From Microtetraspora sp. NBRC 13810 (GTDB taxonomy: Bacteria; Actinomycetota; Actinomycetes; Streptosporangiales; Streptosporangiaceae), in contig NZ_BSRQ01000022.1 of the NCBI RefSeq assembly GCF_030268685.1, positions 62,001 through 126,000 on the forward strand: 64,000 bases of DNA, read 5' to 3'. Positions 1-7,019 of this stretch are shown here, piece by piece (within the stretch, counting starts at the first letter, position 1; each line of letters starts with the position of its first letter). Under the pieces are notes generated by a model, which did not search any database, was not told where the DNA came from, and worked only from the letters and a program-made list of their open reading frames with translations. Position numbers and translations under genes: made by a program.

Positions 1-1
1 C

Positions 2-334
2 ATCGCGTTGCACACCTCCCTCGGCATCCACCAGTCCCCGGTGTTCTCCCGCCGTCGCGCCCCGGAGATCGTGATCGCCCAGACGGGCATCGGCATCGAC
101 CTGACCGGAAGTCCCGCCGACGTCCCGGCCGGGTACGCCGGGCGGGTGCACGCCGCCTATCCGCGGCACGGTGGCGCGCGCGCACTGACCGCGGCCATCG
201 AGGCGCAGGGGCTCGCCGACCCGCGTAAGGCGCCGCCGATGACGCTGCCCGGCGAGATCCTGCACCAGCGGCACCCTTCCCTGCCGTACACGACCTGGGA
301 CATGTTCCTCGCCGAGGGCGGCTGGGGCGACTGA
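2..334 (+). CDS. C-terminal part of an unrecognised protein (5' end outside window)
   Basis: An open frame runs from the left edge to a TGA at 332-334, so only the last 110 or so residues are present. The TTG near base 8 is just a codon inside the gene. The tail ends with a hydrophobic/aromatic run (LPYTTWDMFLAEGGWGD). I do not recognise the family. Selenocysteine genes lie nearby on the other strand, but nothing in this fragment shows it to be a selenoprotein. There is no membrane segment and no obvious motif. Base composition and codon use match a real actinomycete gene. Confidence 0.55.
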   Translation: MALHTSLGIHQSPVFSRRRAPEIVIAQTGIGIDLTGSPADVPAGYAGRVHAAYPRHGGARALTAAIEAQGLADPRKAPPMTLPGEILHQRHPSLPYTTWDMFLAEGGWGD

Positions 335-439
335 GGACGACGCGGCCGGGTCCGCCGCCGGTGCGGCCGTCGGAGGTCCGTGCTCCGCCGCGGGATCATG
401 GCTCGGGTGGGTAGGGGGAACCTGGGGGGAGGGAAGGCC

Positions 440-706
440 ATGGAAGCCAAGGAATGGACCGTTCACATCTTCATCGCGGAAGGCGACGGCGACGACCGCA
501 CGTCCGCGCGCGCCGTCCTGTACGCCGGCGGTGACAAGCGGCACGAAAGCACCGGCTACGCGCGCCGCAACCCGACCGACCGCCCGGTGCCCGAGATCGG
601 CGACGAGCTCGCGGCCGGGCGGGCGCTGATGGATCTCGCCGACAAGCTGATGGGTGACGCCGCGGAGGACGTCGCCCATGCCGGTGGGCCGGCGGCGAGC
701 CGGTGA
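440..706 (+). CDS. DUF1876 domain protein (Rv2632c-like)
   Basis: Small 88-residue protein resembling the DUF1876 family (mycobacterial Rv2632c type). The region ARRNPTDRPVPEIGDEL followed by ARALMDLADKL matches the conserved core of that family, which folds as a small alpha/beta domain of unknown function. The ATG at 440 is chosen because a purine-rich GGGGGAGGGAAGG lies just upstream and the conserved part begins right after it; an in-frame TTG further upstream adds residues with no family likeness. It is monocistronic and followed by a strong hairpin terminator. No signal peptide or membrane segment. Confidence 0.8.
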   Translation: MEAKEWTVHIFIAEGDGDDRTSARAVLYAGGDKRHESTGYARRNPTDRPVPEIGDELAAGRALMDLADKLMGDAAEDVAHAGGPAASR

Positions 707-738
707 CGCCGCCGAACATTCCGGTCGGTACCGGATCT

Positions 739-774
739 GGGCCCGCTCTCCCCGGGGAGGGCGGGTCCGCTTTT
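739..774 (+). terminator. Rho-independent-type terminator after the DUF1876 gene
   Basis: A 15-bp stem (739-753 with 754-768, two G-U pairs, the innermost bases forming the loop) is followed by a TTTT run at 771-774. It lies between two convergent genes, the DUF1876 gene and selB, and could stop transcripts from both sides, although the T-run only favours the plus strand. Confidence 0.7.
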
Positions 775-839
775 CGCGTTCTCGCCGCGGTGAGCGCCGG
801 TTCGGTCCTTCCGGGCGGCGGCCTGACAGCCGGTCGGCG

Positions 840-2573
840 TCAGCGGCGCGGGCGGCACACCCGCCGGTCGTCGGCGGTGCGCCGGGTGATGCCGTGGGCG
901 TCGAGGCACTCCAGGAGCGGGATGGCGACGCGGCGGCTGGTGGCCAGGGCGGACCGCGCGTCGGAGGCGGTGAAGGGCGCGGGCAGCCGGGCCAGGATGT
1001 CCGCCGCCCTGTCCAGCGCGTCGGGCAGGAGGACCACGTGCTTCCCGACCGAGATCACCGCGCCGGAGCGGAGCGCGGCCGCCAGTGCCCTGCCCGTGAG
1101 GCCGAGCTCGGCCAGCCGGTCGGCGGTGGGGGCGTCGAAGGGACGCTCGGCGAGGTCGGCGGCCAGCCGCGTGACCGCCGTGACGACCGCGGGAGGCAGC
1201 GCCCCGCCGGCGGGCAGGATCCGCCCGCCCTCGACCACCAGGGGCGCCTCGACCAGCGCCTCGGCGAGCCGGCGATCGGGCAGTCCGAGCAGCTGGGCGG
1301 CGGCGTCCACGGTGATCCCGGGGTCGAGCGGGGGCCGTCGCGAGAGGTGGCCGGTGAGCCGGCGGCCAAGCTCGGACCAGTGCCCGGGGTCGGCGTACCA
1401 GTCCCCGGCCACGGGCGAGCCGCCGGGCGGGCATCCCATCATCGTCAGCTCGCGCCCCGTCAGCAGGCCGTGCCAGCGCAGCAGGGCCGCGAAGTCGGGC
1501 AGCTCCATCTCGTCGAGCGCGGCTGCCCGTCCCGCCGCGGCACCCCGGCGCCGCAGCGGGACGGGCCGCACGTCCAGCACCCGGAGCCCGGCGACGATCT
1601 CCCGCCTGCCGGGGTCGCGGACCAGTCCCCGGTCACCCGTCCGGAGCGGCAGGGGGCGGCTGAGAGTGAGCCTGGCGGTGTCCGCGCCCAGGAAACGCAG
1701 CCCGGCGGGGACGGCGGCGGACCCGATGTGCAGGACCGCCTCTCCCCGGCGGTTCAGGCCGGAACTCAGCCGTACGTCGATGACCTGGGCCGGCATCCAG
1801 GCGTCCGGCGTCGTCAACGCCATGCCGCGGGACAGGTCGGCCCGGTCGGCCCCCCGGAGGTTGACGGCGACGCGGGCGGTCGCGGCGACCCGGTCCGCCT
1901 TCTCGCCCAGTGTCTGCAGCCCGCGGATCCTGACCCGGCGACCGCCCGCGTCCAGTTCGTCGCCGATACGCAGGGTGCCGCCGGTCAGCGTTCCGGTGAC
2001 GACGGTCCCGGCGCCGGTGACGGTGAAGACCCGGTCGATCCACAGCCGGATGTCCTCCCGCGGGTCCGCGTCGGGAAGCGCGGCGGCGAGCCGGGCCAGC
2101 GCGGCCTTCAGCTCGGGGAACCCCTGCCGGGTCCGGCCGCTGACGACGACGCTCTCGGCGCCCGCCAGGCCGGTCCCTTCCAGGTGACCGCGCACCTGGC
2201 TCAGGGCGTCCTCCGGATCCGCCAGGTCCGCTCGGGTGATCACCGCGAGGCCGTGCCGTACGCCCAGGGCGTCGAGTGCGGCCAGGTGCTCGGCCGACTG
2301 GGCCCGCCAGCCCTCGTCGGCGGCGACGACGAACATCACCGCCGGGCACGGCCCCACCCCGGCCAGCATGTTGGTGACAAACCGCTCGTGCCCGGGGACG
2401 TCCACGAACGCGATCCGCTCACCCGACGGGAGCGTGGTCCAGGCGAACCCGAGGTCGATGGTCATGCCGCGGCGGCGTTCCTCGGCCCAGCGGTCGGGTT
2501 CCATCCCGGTCAGCGCCCGGACCAGCGTGGACTTGCCGTGGTCCACATGCCCGGCGGTGGCGATCACCCGCAC
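840..2573 (-). CDS. selB: Selenocysteine-specific translation elongation factor SelB
   Basis: 577-residue GTPase that delivers selenocysteyl-tRNA to the ribosome at UGA codons marked by a SECIS element. The N-terminus carries the G1 loop GHVDHGKST (residues 8-16), GMTIDLGF (36-43) and the G3 motif DVPGHE (58-63). The G4 motif reads TRAD (113-116), with Arg in place of the usual Lys. EF-Tu-like beta-barrel domains follow, then C-terminal winged-helix repeats that bind the SECIS RNA, ending in arginine-rich sequence. Length fits the family. The ATG overlaps the end of selA by 10 bases, so the two are translationally coupled. Confidence 0.95.
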   Translation of the reverse strand: MRVIATAGHVDHGKSTLVRALTGMEPDRWAEERRRGMTIDLGFAWTTLPSGERIAFVDVPGHERFVTNMLAGVGPCPAVMFVVAADEGWRAQSAEHLAALDALGVRHGLAVITRADLADPEDALSQVRGHLEGTGLAGAESVVVSGRTRQGFPELKAALARLAAALPDADPREDIRLWIDRVFTVTGAGTVVTGTLTGGTLRIGDELDAGGRRVRIRGLQTLGEKADRVAATARVAVNLRGADRADLSRGMALTTPDAWMPAQVIDVRLSSGLNRRGEAVLHIGSAAVPAGLRFLGADTARLTLSRPLPLRTGDRGLVRDPGRREIVAGLRVLDVRPVPLRRRGAAAGRAAALDEMELPDFAALLRWHGLLTGRELTMMGCPPGGSPVAGDWYADPGHWSELGRRLTGHLSRRPPLDPGITVDAAAQLLGLPDRRLAEALVEAPLVVEGGRILPAGGALPPAVVTAVTRLAADLAERPFDAPTADRLAELGLTGRALAAALRSGAVISVGKHVVLLPDALDRAADILARLPAPFTASDARSALATSRRVAIPLLECLDAHGITRRTADDRRVCRPRR

Positions 2574-3844
2574 GCGTGCTCCACCGCCGCGGCGATGACC
2601 TCGTCCTGACCGGGCTCCACCGCGCGCAGGTCGAGCACCAGGCGCCCGTCGGTGATCCGGCCGATCACCGGAGGATCGTAGGAGCGCAGCAGCGGGGCCA
2701 GGTGCTCGTCCACGGCGATGCCCGCGCTGGGCAGTTCGACGCCCGGTGCGCCCCCGCCGCCGACCCTGGCGACGGTCGGCACCGCCTCCGCGTGGCCGTC
2801 CAGCCGTCGCGCGAGACGTTCCGCGCGTTCCCTGAGCTCGGCGACACTCGCATGGAGCGACCGGTGGATCGGCGGTCGCGGGCCGCGCAGGGTCGCTTCG
2901 AGCGCGGCCAGGGTGAGCTTGTCCACCCGCAGCGCGCGGGCGAGCGGGTGGCGGCGCAGCCGTTCCACGAGGTCTTCTTTGCCGAGCAGGAGTCCCGCCT
3001 GCGGGCCGCCGAGAAGTTTGTCGCCGCTGGCGGTGACCAGGGCAGCTCCCTGGCGCAGCGCGCCGGCCGCGTCCGGTTCGCCGGGGAGCAGCGGTTCCGA
3101 GCGCAGCAGCCCCGAGCCGATGTCGGCCACCACCGGCGGGCCGATCGTGGCGAGTTCCCCGACGGAGACCTCGGCGGTGAACCCTTCGATCCGGTAGTTG
3201 GACGGGTGCACCTTGAGGATGAAGCCGGTCTCCGGGCCACAGGCGTCCTGGTAGTCGCGCAGGGCGGTCCGGTTCGTGGTGCCGACCTCGCGGAGCCGGG
3301 AGCCGGCCGACTCCAGCAGCTCCGGCAGGCGGAACCCGTCCCCGATCTCCACCAGTTCGCCGCGGCTGACGACGATCTCCCTGCCCGGCGCGAGCACCGT
3401 GGCGGCGAGCACGAGCGCGGCCGCGTTGTTGTTGACGACGTGCACGGCCTGCGCCTCGGGGACCGCCTGCGCGAGCGCGGCGAGAGCCGTACGGCCCCGG
3501 CGGGCGCGCTGTCCGCCGGCGAGGTCGAACTCGACGTCGGTGTAGCCCGCGGCAGCCGTGACCGCGGTGACGGCGGCGGGTGAGAGCGGAGCCCGGCCCA
3601 GATTGGTGTGCGCGAGCACACCGGTGGCGTTGACGACGTGCCGCAGGCCGCCGGCGGTCGCCGGCAGGAAGGCGAGCGCCGCGTCCACGGCGCCGCCGGG
3701 CTCGGCGACGCCTTCACGGACGCGCTGCTGGGCGCTCGCCACCGCGGCCTTGACGATGGCGGGGCCGAGCGTCTCCCGGGCGGCGGCCAGCCGGGGGTCG
3801 GCCAGCATGACATCGGTCCGCGGCACGGAACTCCGTCGATCCAC
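2564..3844 (-). CDS. selA: L-seryl-tRNA(Sec) selenium transferase SelA
   Basis: PLP enzyme that converts seryl-tRNA(Sec) to selenocysteyl-tRNA(Sec) using selenophosphate. The PLP lysine lies in SGDKLLGGPQAG (about residue 276 from this start). The family N-terminus VPRTDxMLADPRLAAA is present, so the ATG at 3808 would cut into it. Possible starts are the GTG at 3844, with GGGGGTGG upstream, and the GTG at 3826, with GGAG upstream; 3844 is used here and gives 426 residues. It lies 29 bases downstream of the tRNA-Sec gene and overlaps selB, forming the unit selC-selA-selB. The frame stays open far upstream through the tRNA, but that extension has no likeness to anything. Confidence 0.93.
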   Translation of the reverse strand: MDRRSSVPRTDVMLADPRLAAARETLGPAIVKAAVASAQQRVREGVAEPGGAVDAALAFLPATAGGLRHVVNATGVLAHTNLGRAPLSPAAVTAVTAAAGYTDVEFDLAGGQRARRGRTALAALAQAVPEAQAVHVVNNNAAALVLAATVLAPGREIVVSRGELVEIGDGFRLPELLESAGSRLREVGTTNRTALRDYQDACGPETGFILKVHPSNYRIEGFTAEVSVGELATIGPPVVADIGSGLLRSEPLLPGEPDAAGALRQGAALVTASGDKLLGGPQAGLLLGKEDLVERLRRHPLARALRVDKLTLAALEATLRGPRPPIHRSLHASVAELRERAERLARRLDGHAEAVPTVARVGGGGAPGVELPSAGIAVDEHLAPLLRSYDPPVIGRITDGRLVLDLRAVEPGQDEVIAAAVEHACG

Positions 3845-3873
3845 TCGCGACCACCCCCGGACTCGCCGATCAG

Positions 3874-3966
3874 CGGAGGCGGACGGGAATCGAACCCGCC
3901 GCGCCGAGATGCTCGGCGCCACTGGTTTTGAAGACCAGGAGGGCCACCAGGCGCCTGAACGCCTCC
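3874..3966 (-). tRNA. selC: tRNA-Sec (anticodon UCA)
   Basis: A 93-base cloverleaf read on the minus strand. The anticodon arm CTGGT/ACCAG (3922-3938) encloses the loop CTTCAAA with anticodon TCA, which reads UGA. The long variable arm is an 8-bp hairpin (GCGCCGAG/CTCGGCGC), typical of tRNA-Sec. The T arm GCGGG-TTCGATT-CCCGT and the acceptor ends GGAGGCG/CGCCTCC with discriminator G complete the fold. CCA is not encoded. It sits directly upstream of selA and selB. Confidence 0.93.
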
Positions 3967-4083
3967 GAAACGGATCGTAGCCAGCGGGTTCCCGGCAAAA
4001 GGCAACGAAGGTACCTGCGACCGCAAAATTCCTCCGGGCGAGCCGATCCCACCCGCGGCGACGATCCCACCGCTTGACCACAT

Positions 4084-4113
4084 GTATGCCTGAGGCCAGG
4101 TTTCGGGGCATAC
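4084..4113. promoter_or_regulatory. Inverted repeat upstream of the CBS gene
   Basis: GTATGCC (4084-4090) and GGCATAC (4107-4113) form a perfect 7-bp inverted repeat with 16 bases between the arms, about 90 bases upstream of the CBS-protein start. It is a candidate operator; no regulator gene is adjacent. Confidence 0.35.
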
Positions 4114-4199
4114 GGGTGGATAGGTGATGAATGGAGAGATCCGCTCGGCGCCGGGACCGCTCAGGGACCGGGCCGAGCTGATCGCGGAGGTGACGGAGG

Positions 4200-4634
4200 A
4201 TGAGTACCGAAGGGATCGGTAAAACGGTCAGAGACGTGATGCACGAAGGGGCGCAGTGCGTCGGCGAGCATGAGAGCCTCACCGCGGCCGCACGGATGAT
4301 GCGCGACCTCGGCGTCGGGTCGCTGCCGATCTGCGGGGACGACGACCGGCTCAAGGGGATCATCACCGACCGGGACATCGTGATCAGGTGTTGCGCCGAG
4401 GGCAAGGACCTCGATCGCTGCACGGCCGGGGAACTCGCCCAGGGCGTGGTGTGGACGGAGGCCGGCAGCAGCATCGAAGAGGCGCTGAACCAGATGGAGG
4501 AGCACCAGATCAAGCGCCTGCCGGTGCTGGAGAGCCGCCGGCTGGTCGGCATGATCAGCGAGGCCGACCTCGCCAAGGAACTACCCGACGGCAAGCTCGC
4601 CGAGTTCGTCCACCGCGTCTACGCCCACGCCTGA
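4200..4634 (+). CDS. CBS-domain-pair protein
   Basis: 144-residue stand-alone tandem CBS domain (Bateman module), which in this family senses adenosine nucleotides. CBS1 covers about residues 8-66 (VRDVMHEGAQCV...GSLPICGDDDRLKGIITDRDI) and CBS2 about 72-130 (SIEEALNQMEEHQIKRLPVLESRRLVGMISEADL). There is no catalytic or membrane domain, so it probably acts through a partner protein that I cannot identify. The ATG is preceded by GGAGGTGACGGAGG, an excellent ribosome site. It is transcribed alone. Confidence 0.9.
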   Translation: MSTEGIGKTVRDVMHEGAQCVGEHESLTAAARMMRDLGVGSLPICGDDDRLKGIITDRDIVIRCCAEGKDLDRCTAGELAQGVVWTEAGSSIEEALNQMEEHQIKRLPVLESRRLVGMISEADLAKELPDGKLAEFVHRVYAHA

Positions 4635-4719
4635 GCCGGCGACGCCACCGGCCGCCGGTGTCCCCGCGTCGTTCGGGTGCGCCATGCGCTGGACTCCGAC
4701 GACTTTCAGGAGTTGAAGG

Positions 4720-4869
4720 GTCCCCGTCGCGGCCGTCCTGACCCGCTCCGCACCGCTGGACCCCTCCCGGGCCCGGCGGCTGTTCGGCTGGCAGGCCACC
4801 GCGCCCGGCCTGCTGGACGAACTGCGGTCCGGCTCCTACGCGAGCCCCACGGCGGAGGACGCGGCCTGA
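4720..4869 (+). pseudogene. 3' remnant of an NAD-dependent epimerase/dehydratase
   Basis: The frame ending at TGA 4867-4869 reads ARRLFGWQATAPGLLDELRSGSY, the usual C-terminal end of sugar-nucleotide epimerase/dehydratase (extended SDR) proteins. Only about 50 codons remain: no Rossmann N-terminus, no start codon with a ribosome site, and the bases upstream belong to the CBS gene tail. It is a gene fossil. The same stretch between 4635 and 5011 also holds tandem repeats and a hairpin, and no intact gene. Confidence 0.5.
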
Positions 4870-4881
4870 CGGCGGCGTGCG

Positions 4882-4963
4882 CCTGGCATCCCGGCGTGAG
4901 ACGCGGTCCGCTGGAATCCCGGTATGAGACGCGGTCCGCCTGGAATCCCGGCATGAGACGCGG
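4882..4963. repeat. Tandem repeat, about three 29-bp copies
   Basis: Three consecutive near-identical units of about 29 bases, each containing a TGGAATCCCGGCATGAGACG-like core followed by CGGTCC. Copies begin at about 4882, 4911 and 4940, the last one shortened. Non-coding, just downstream of the epimerase remnant and upstream of the msrA terminator. Confidence 0.75.
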
Positions 4964-4970
4964 GGAGCCC

Positions 4971-5002
4971 GCCGCACGCGCACGTCATCGTGCGCGTGCG
5001 GC
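4971..5002 (-). terminator. Hairpin downstream of msrA
   Basis: A perfect 14-bp stem (4971-4984 with 4989-5002) closed by the tetraloop TCAT, 10 bases past the msrA stop. There is no T-run, which is common for actinomycete terminators. Confidence 0.6.
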
Positions 5003-5011
5003 GGGTGCCGG

Positions 5012-5533
5012 TCAGCTGGCGGTGGCGGCGTCCCGGCGGGGAAGCTTCCATCCGGGGCGGACGAAGTGGCAGGTGTAGCCGTTGGGGTAGTGCACCAGGT
5101 AGTCCTGGTGCTCGGGCTCGGCCTCCCAGAAGGGGCCGGCCGGCGTCACCTCGGTGACCACCTTGCCGGGCCACAGGCCCGAGGCGTCCACGTCGGCGAT
5201 CGTGTCCTCGGCGACCTTGCGCTGCCCTTCGTCGAGGTAGAAGATCGCCGACCGGTAGCTGGTGCCGATGTCGTTGCCCTGGCGGTTCTTGGTCGTCGGG
5301 TCGTGGACCTGGAAGAAGAACTCCAGCAGGTCCCGGTAGGAGGTCTGCTCCGGGTCGAAGACGACCTCGATCGCCTCGGCGTGCGTGCCATGGTTGCGAT
5401 AGGTCGCGTTCGGCACGTCACCGCCGCTGTATCCGACCCGGGTGGAGACCACACCGGGGATCTTGCGGATCAGGTCCTGCATCCCCCAGAAGCAGCCTCC
5501 GGCGAGGATCGCCTTCTCCGTCGTTCCGGTCAT
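5012..5533 (-). CDS. msrA: Peptide-methionine (S)-S-oxide reductase MsrA
   Basis: 173-residue cytosolic repair enzyme that reduces methionine-S-sulfoxide in proteins. The catalytic GCFWG motif places the nucleophile at Cys14; [24 protein letters not shown] and the C-terminal [16 protein letters not shown] region are typical. The active site is ordinary Cys, not Sec, despite the nearby Sec machinery. A strong AAGGAG site precedes the ATG. The start overlaps the stop of a truncated msrB in an ATGA, so the pair was once an msrB-msrA operon. Confidence 0.95.
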   Translation of the reverse strand: MTGTTEKAILAGGCFWGMQDLIRKIPGVVSTRVGYSGGDVPNATYRNHGTHAEAIEVVFDPEQTSYRDLLEFFFQVHDPTTKNRQGNDIGTSYRSAIFYLDEGQRKVAEDTIADVDASGLWPGKVVTEVTPAGPFWEAEPEHQDYLVHYPNGYTCHFVRPGWKLPRRDAATAS

Positions 5534-5904
5534 CTTCGCGCTCCTTCATCGGCGTTCTCGAAGTCGGTGCCGCCGGGCTCGGTGGTCTCGATGTTCTCGA
5601 TGGTCTCGGCGCGGGACTCGGACAGCTCGCGGTAGACCCCGTAGCCCTGGCGCTCCAGCTCGTCGAGCGCGACGGAGCGCAGGGCCGCGGAGTCGATGCA
5701 GTGTCGCAGCCCGCGTGCCTCCTCCGGACCATCGTCGAAACCGTGACCGAGATGGCTGTCACCGTGCTTCGACCGCACCTCGATGCGGATCATGCCATGG
5801 CTGGTGTCGCTGTTCTCCACTAGATTGCCAGATGCGACGGGCGCGGTGAATCCGTATGCCGCGCATCCTTTCGCTCTGTCAACAGGACCCCACGGATCAC
5901 TCAA
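5530..5904 (-). pseudogene. N-terminally truncated MsrB (methionine-R-sulfoxide reductase) remnant
   Basis: From about residue 26 the translation follows the C-terminal part of MsrB: IRIEVRSKHGDSHLGHGFDDGP and the catalytic-Cys motif RHCIDSAAL. The N-terminal portion of the family, with the first zinc CxxC and the GTGWPSF region, is absent, and the preceding codons (from a TTG at 5904) have no likeness to it. The HLGHVF motif reads HLGHGF. Looking further upstream on this strand finds only a hydrolase tail, so a deletion most likely removed the 5' part. Its TGA overlaps the msrA ATG. Confidence 0.7.
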
Positions 5905-5953
5905 CCACCCCCGCCCGCGCTCTATTCCGGGTTGCCTCCCCGGTGGGCTGACT

Positions 5954-6091
5954 TCAGCCGTGGAGCGCGACCTGGCCGAGGAAGTCCCGGATCAGCCGGG
6001 CCACTTCGTCGAGTGCGCTCTCCAGGAGGAAGTGACCGCCTTCGAGCAGGTGGATCCGGGCGTCGGGAAGATCGTCGGCGAATGGCACCAT
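5954..6091 (-). pseudogene. 3' remnant of an alpha/beta hydrolase
   Basis: About 45 codons reading PFADDLPDARIHLLEGGHFLLESALDEVARLIRDFLGQV in sense, including the GGHF motif that carries the catalytic His near the C-terminus of alpha/beta hydrolases. The upstream codons have no hydrolase likeness. Together with the truncated msrB it marks a region of deletion on the minus strand. Confidence 0.5.
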
Positions 6092-6093
6092 GA

Positions 6094-6171
6094 CTAACCC
6101 CCTAGCTCGCTTTCGATGGTTAGACTGAACCAGCAGGGGTTCTAACCTGTCAAGCACGCCAAAGGGGTTAG
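6094..6171. promoter_or_regulatory. Cluster of GGTT/AACC inverted repeats before the CGNR gene
   Basis: CTAACCCC (6094-6101) pairs with GGGGTTAG (6164-6171); between them lie GGTTAGACTGAACC (6118-6131) and GGTTCTAACC (6138-6147), each with GGTT/AACC arms. The last arm abuts the ribosome site of the CGNR gene, whose ATG is at 6175. Such spacing fits an operator bound by a dimeric regulator. Confidence 0.45.
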
Positions 6172-6174
6172 GTA

Positions 6175-6696
6175 ATGTTCGAGACGACGACACGGGCGGA
6201 CGAGGACGTGCTGCTCGACCTGCTCAACAGCACCCCGCTCGTCGACGGCGCCGCCCAGGACCACCTGGCCGGCACGGCCGAGGCTCGCGCCTGGCTGCGG
6301 CAACGCGGCGGCGCCGGGTCATCCCCGGAGCGCGACGCCGTACGGCGGATCAGGGACGCGTTGCAGGGAGTGCTCCGCGGCGACCTGCCCGCGGACGCCC
6401 TCGCGCCGTTCCTCGACGGCGTCGCCTGCCACCCGGCCGTGTCGGAGCGCGGCGTGGAGTGGTCGCTGGACGTGCCGGCCGAGCGGGTGCTGGGCGTGAA
6501 GGCCATCCTGACCTGGGATGCGCTGGCGAAGACGAAGCCCGGCCGGCTGAGGCCGTGCGAGAACGACGAGTGCCGGCTGTTCCTCCTCGACCGGAGCAAG
6601 ACCAACAGGGCCCGCTGGTGCTCCATGGCGTTGTGCGGGAACAGGATGAAGGCGCGACGGCACTACCAGCGGACGCACCGGCCCCCGGCCGACTGA
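6175..6696 (+). CDS. CGNR zinc-finger protein (ABATE domain)
   Basis: 173-residue predicted regulator. The N-terminal ABATE region (about residues 10-110) is followed by the C-terminal zinc finger: CENDECRLFLLDRSK, then WCSMALCGNRMKARRHYQR, which gives four cysteines and the CGNR signature. The family is thought to be a stress-linked transcription regulator; no target has been established here. AAAGGGG precedes the ATG. It is followed by 323 bases without a gene. Confidence 0.88.
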   Translation: MFETTTRADEDVLLDLLNSTPLVDGAAQDHLAGTAEARAWLRQRGGAGSSPERDAVRRIRDALQGVLRGDLPADALAPFLDGVACHPAVSERGVEWSLDVPAERVLGVKAILTWDALAKTKPGRLRPCENDECRLFLLDRSKTNRARWCSMALCGNRMKARRHYQRTHRPPAD

Positions 6697-7019
6697 CCCG
6701 GAGGCGGGCCACGCGCCACCTCTGTCGCCGCCAGGATCCCCAAGCCCCGGAGTTCGCAAAAACTAGCCGATTCCTTCATTACCTTCACAATCCGCCGGAA
6801 GGCAGGTCAACCGGCCAGTCGCTAGGGTTGAACCGGGCTGAGGAAGACGACGCCACGTCTTCGGCGCGTACCCGGCCGGCACCGCTTCCGTCCCGCGATG
6901 ACCGGTCCGTTCCTCACCGGCGTGACACCGGGCTCGACGGCGGAGAATCCCGGGTCCGGGCGTCGCTCCGCCGCTTCCGAGCAGAGATCAGATACCGGCC
7001 ACCGGGGGCGAGGATCACC
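6697..7019 (+). other. Intergenic region with an AT-rich stretch, upstream of the MOSC fusion gene
   Basis: No gene is supported. Bases about 6756-6795 are notably AT-rich for this window, and TCAACC (6807-6812) with GGTTGA (6826-6831) form a 6-bp inverted repeat. This is probably the promoter region for the gene starting at 7020. The frame is open upstream of 7020, but the extra translation has no protein character. Confidence 0.4.

Noticed and set aside
3845-4594. Upstream extension of selA
   Set aside because: It passes through the tRNA-Sec gene and antisense to the CBS gene and has no SelA likeness.
5530-5904. msrB as a selenoprotein with UGA-encoded Sec
   Set aside because: Its active-site residue is an ordinary Cys codon in RHCIDSAAL, and no in-frame UGA joins it to a missing N-terminal half.
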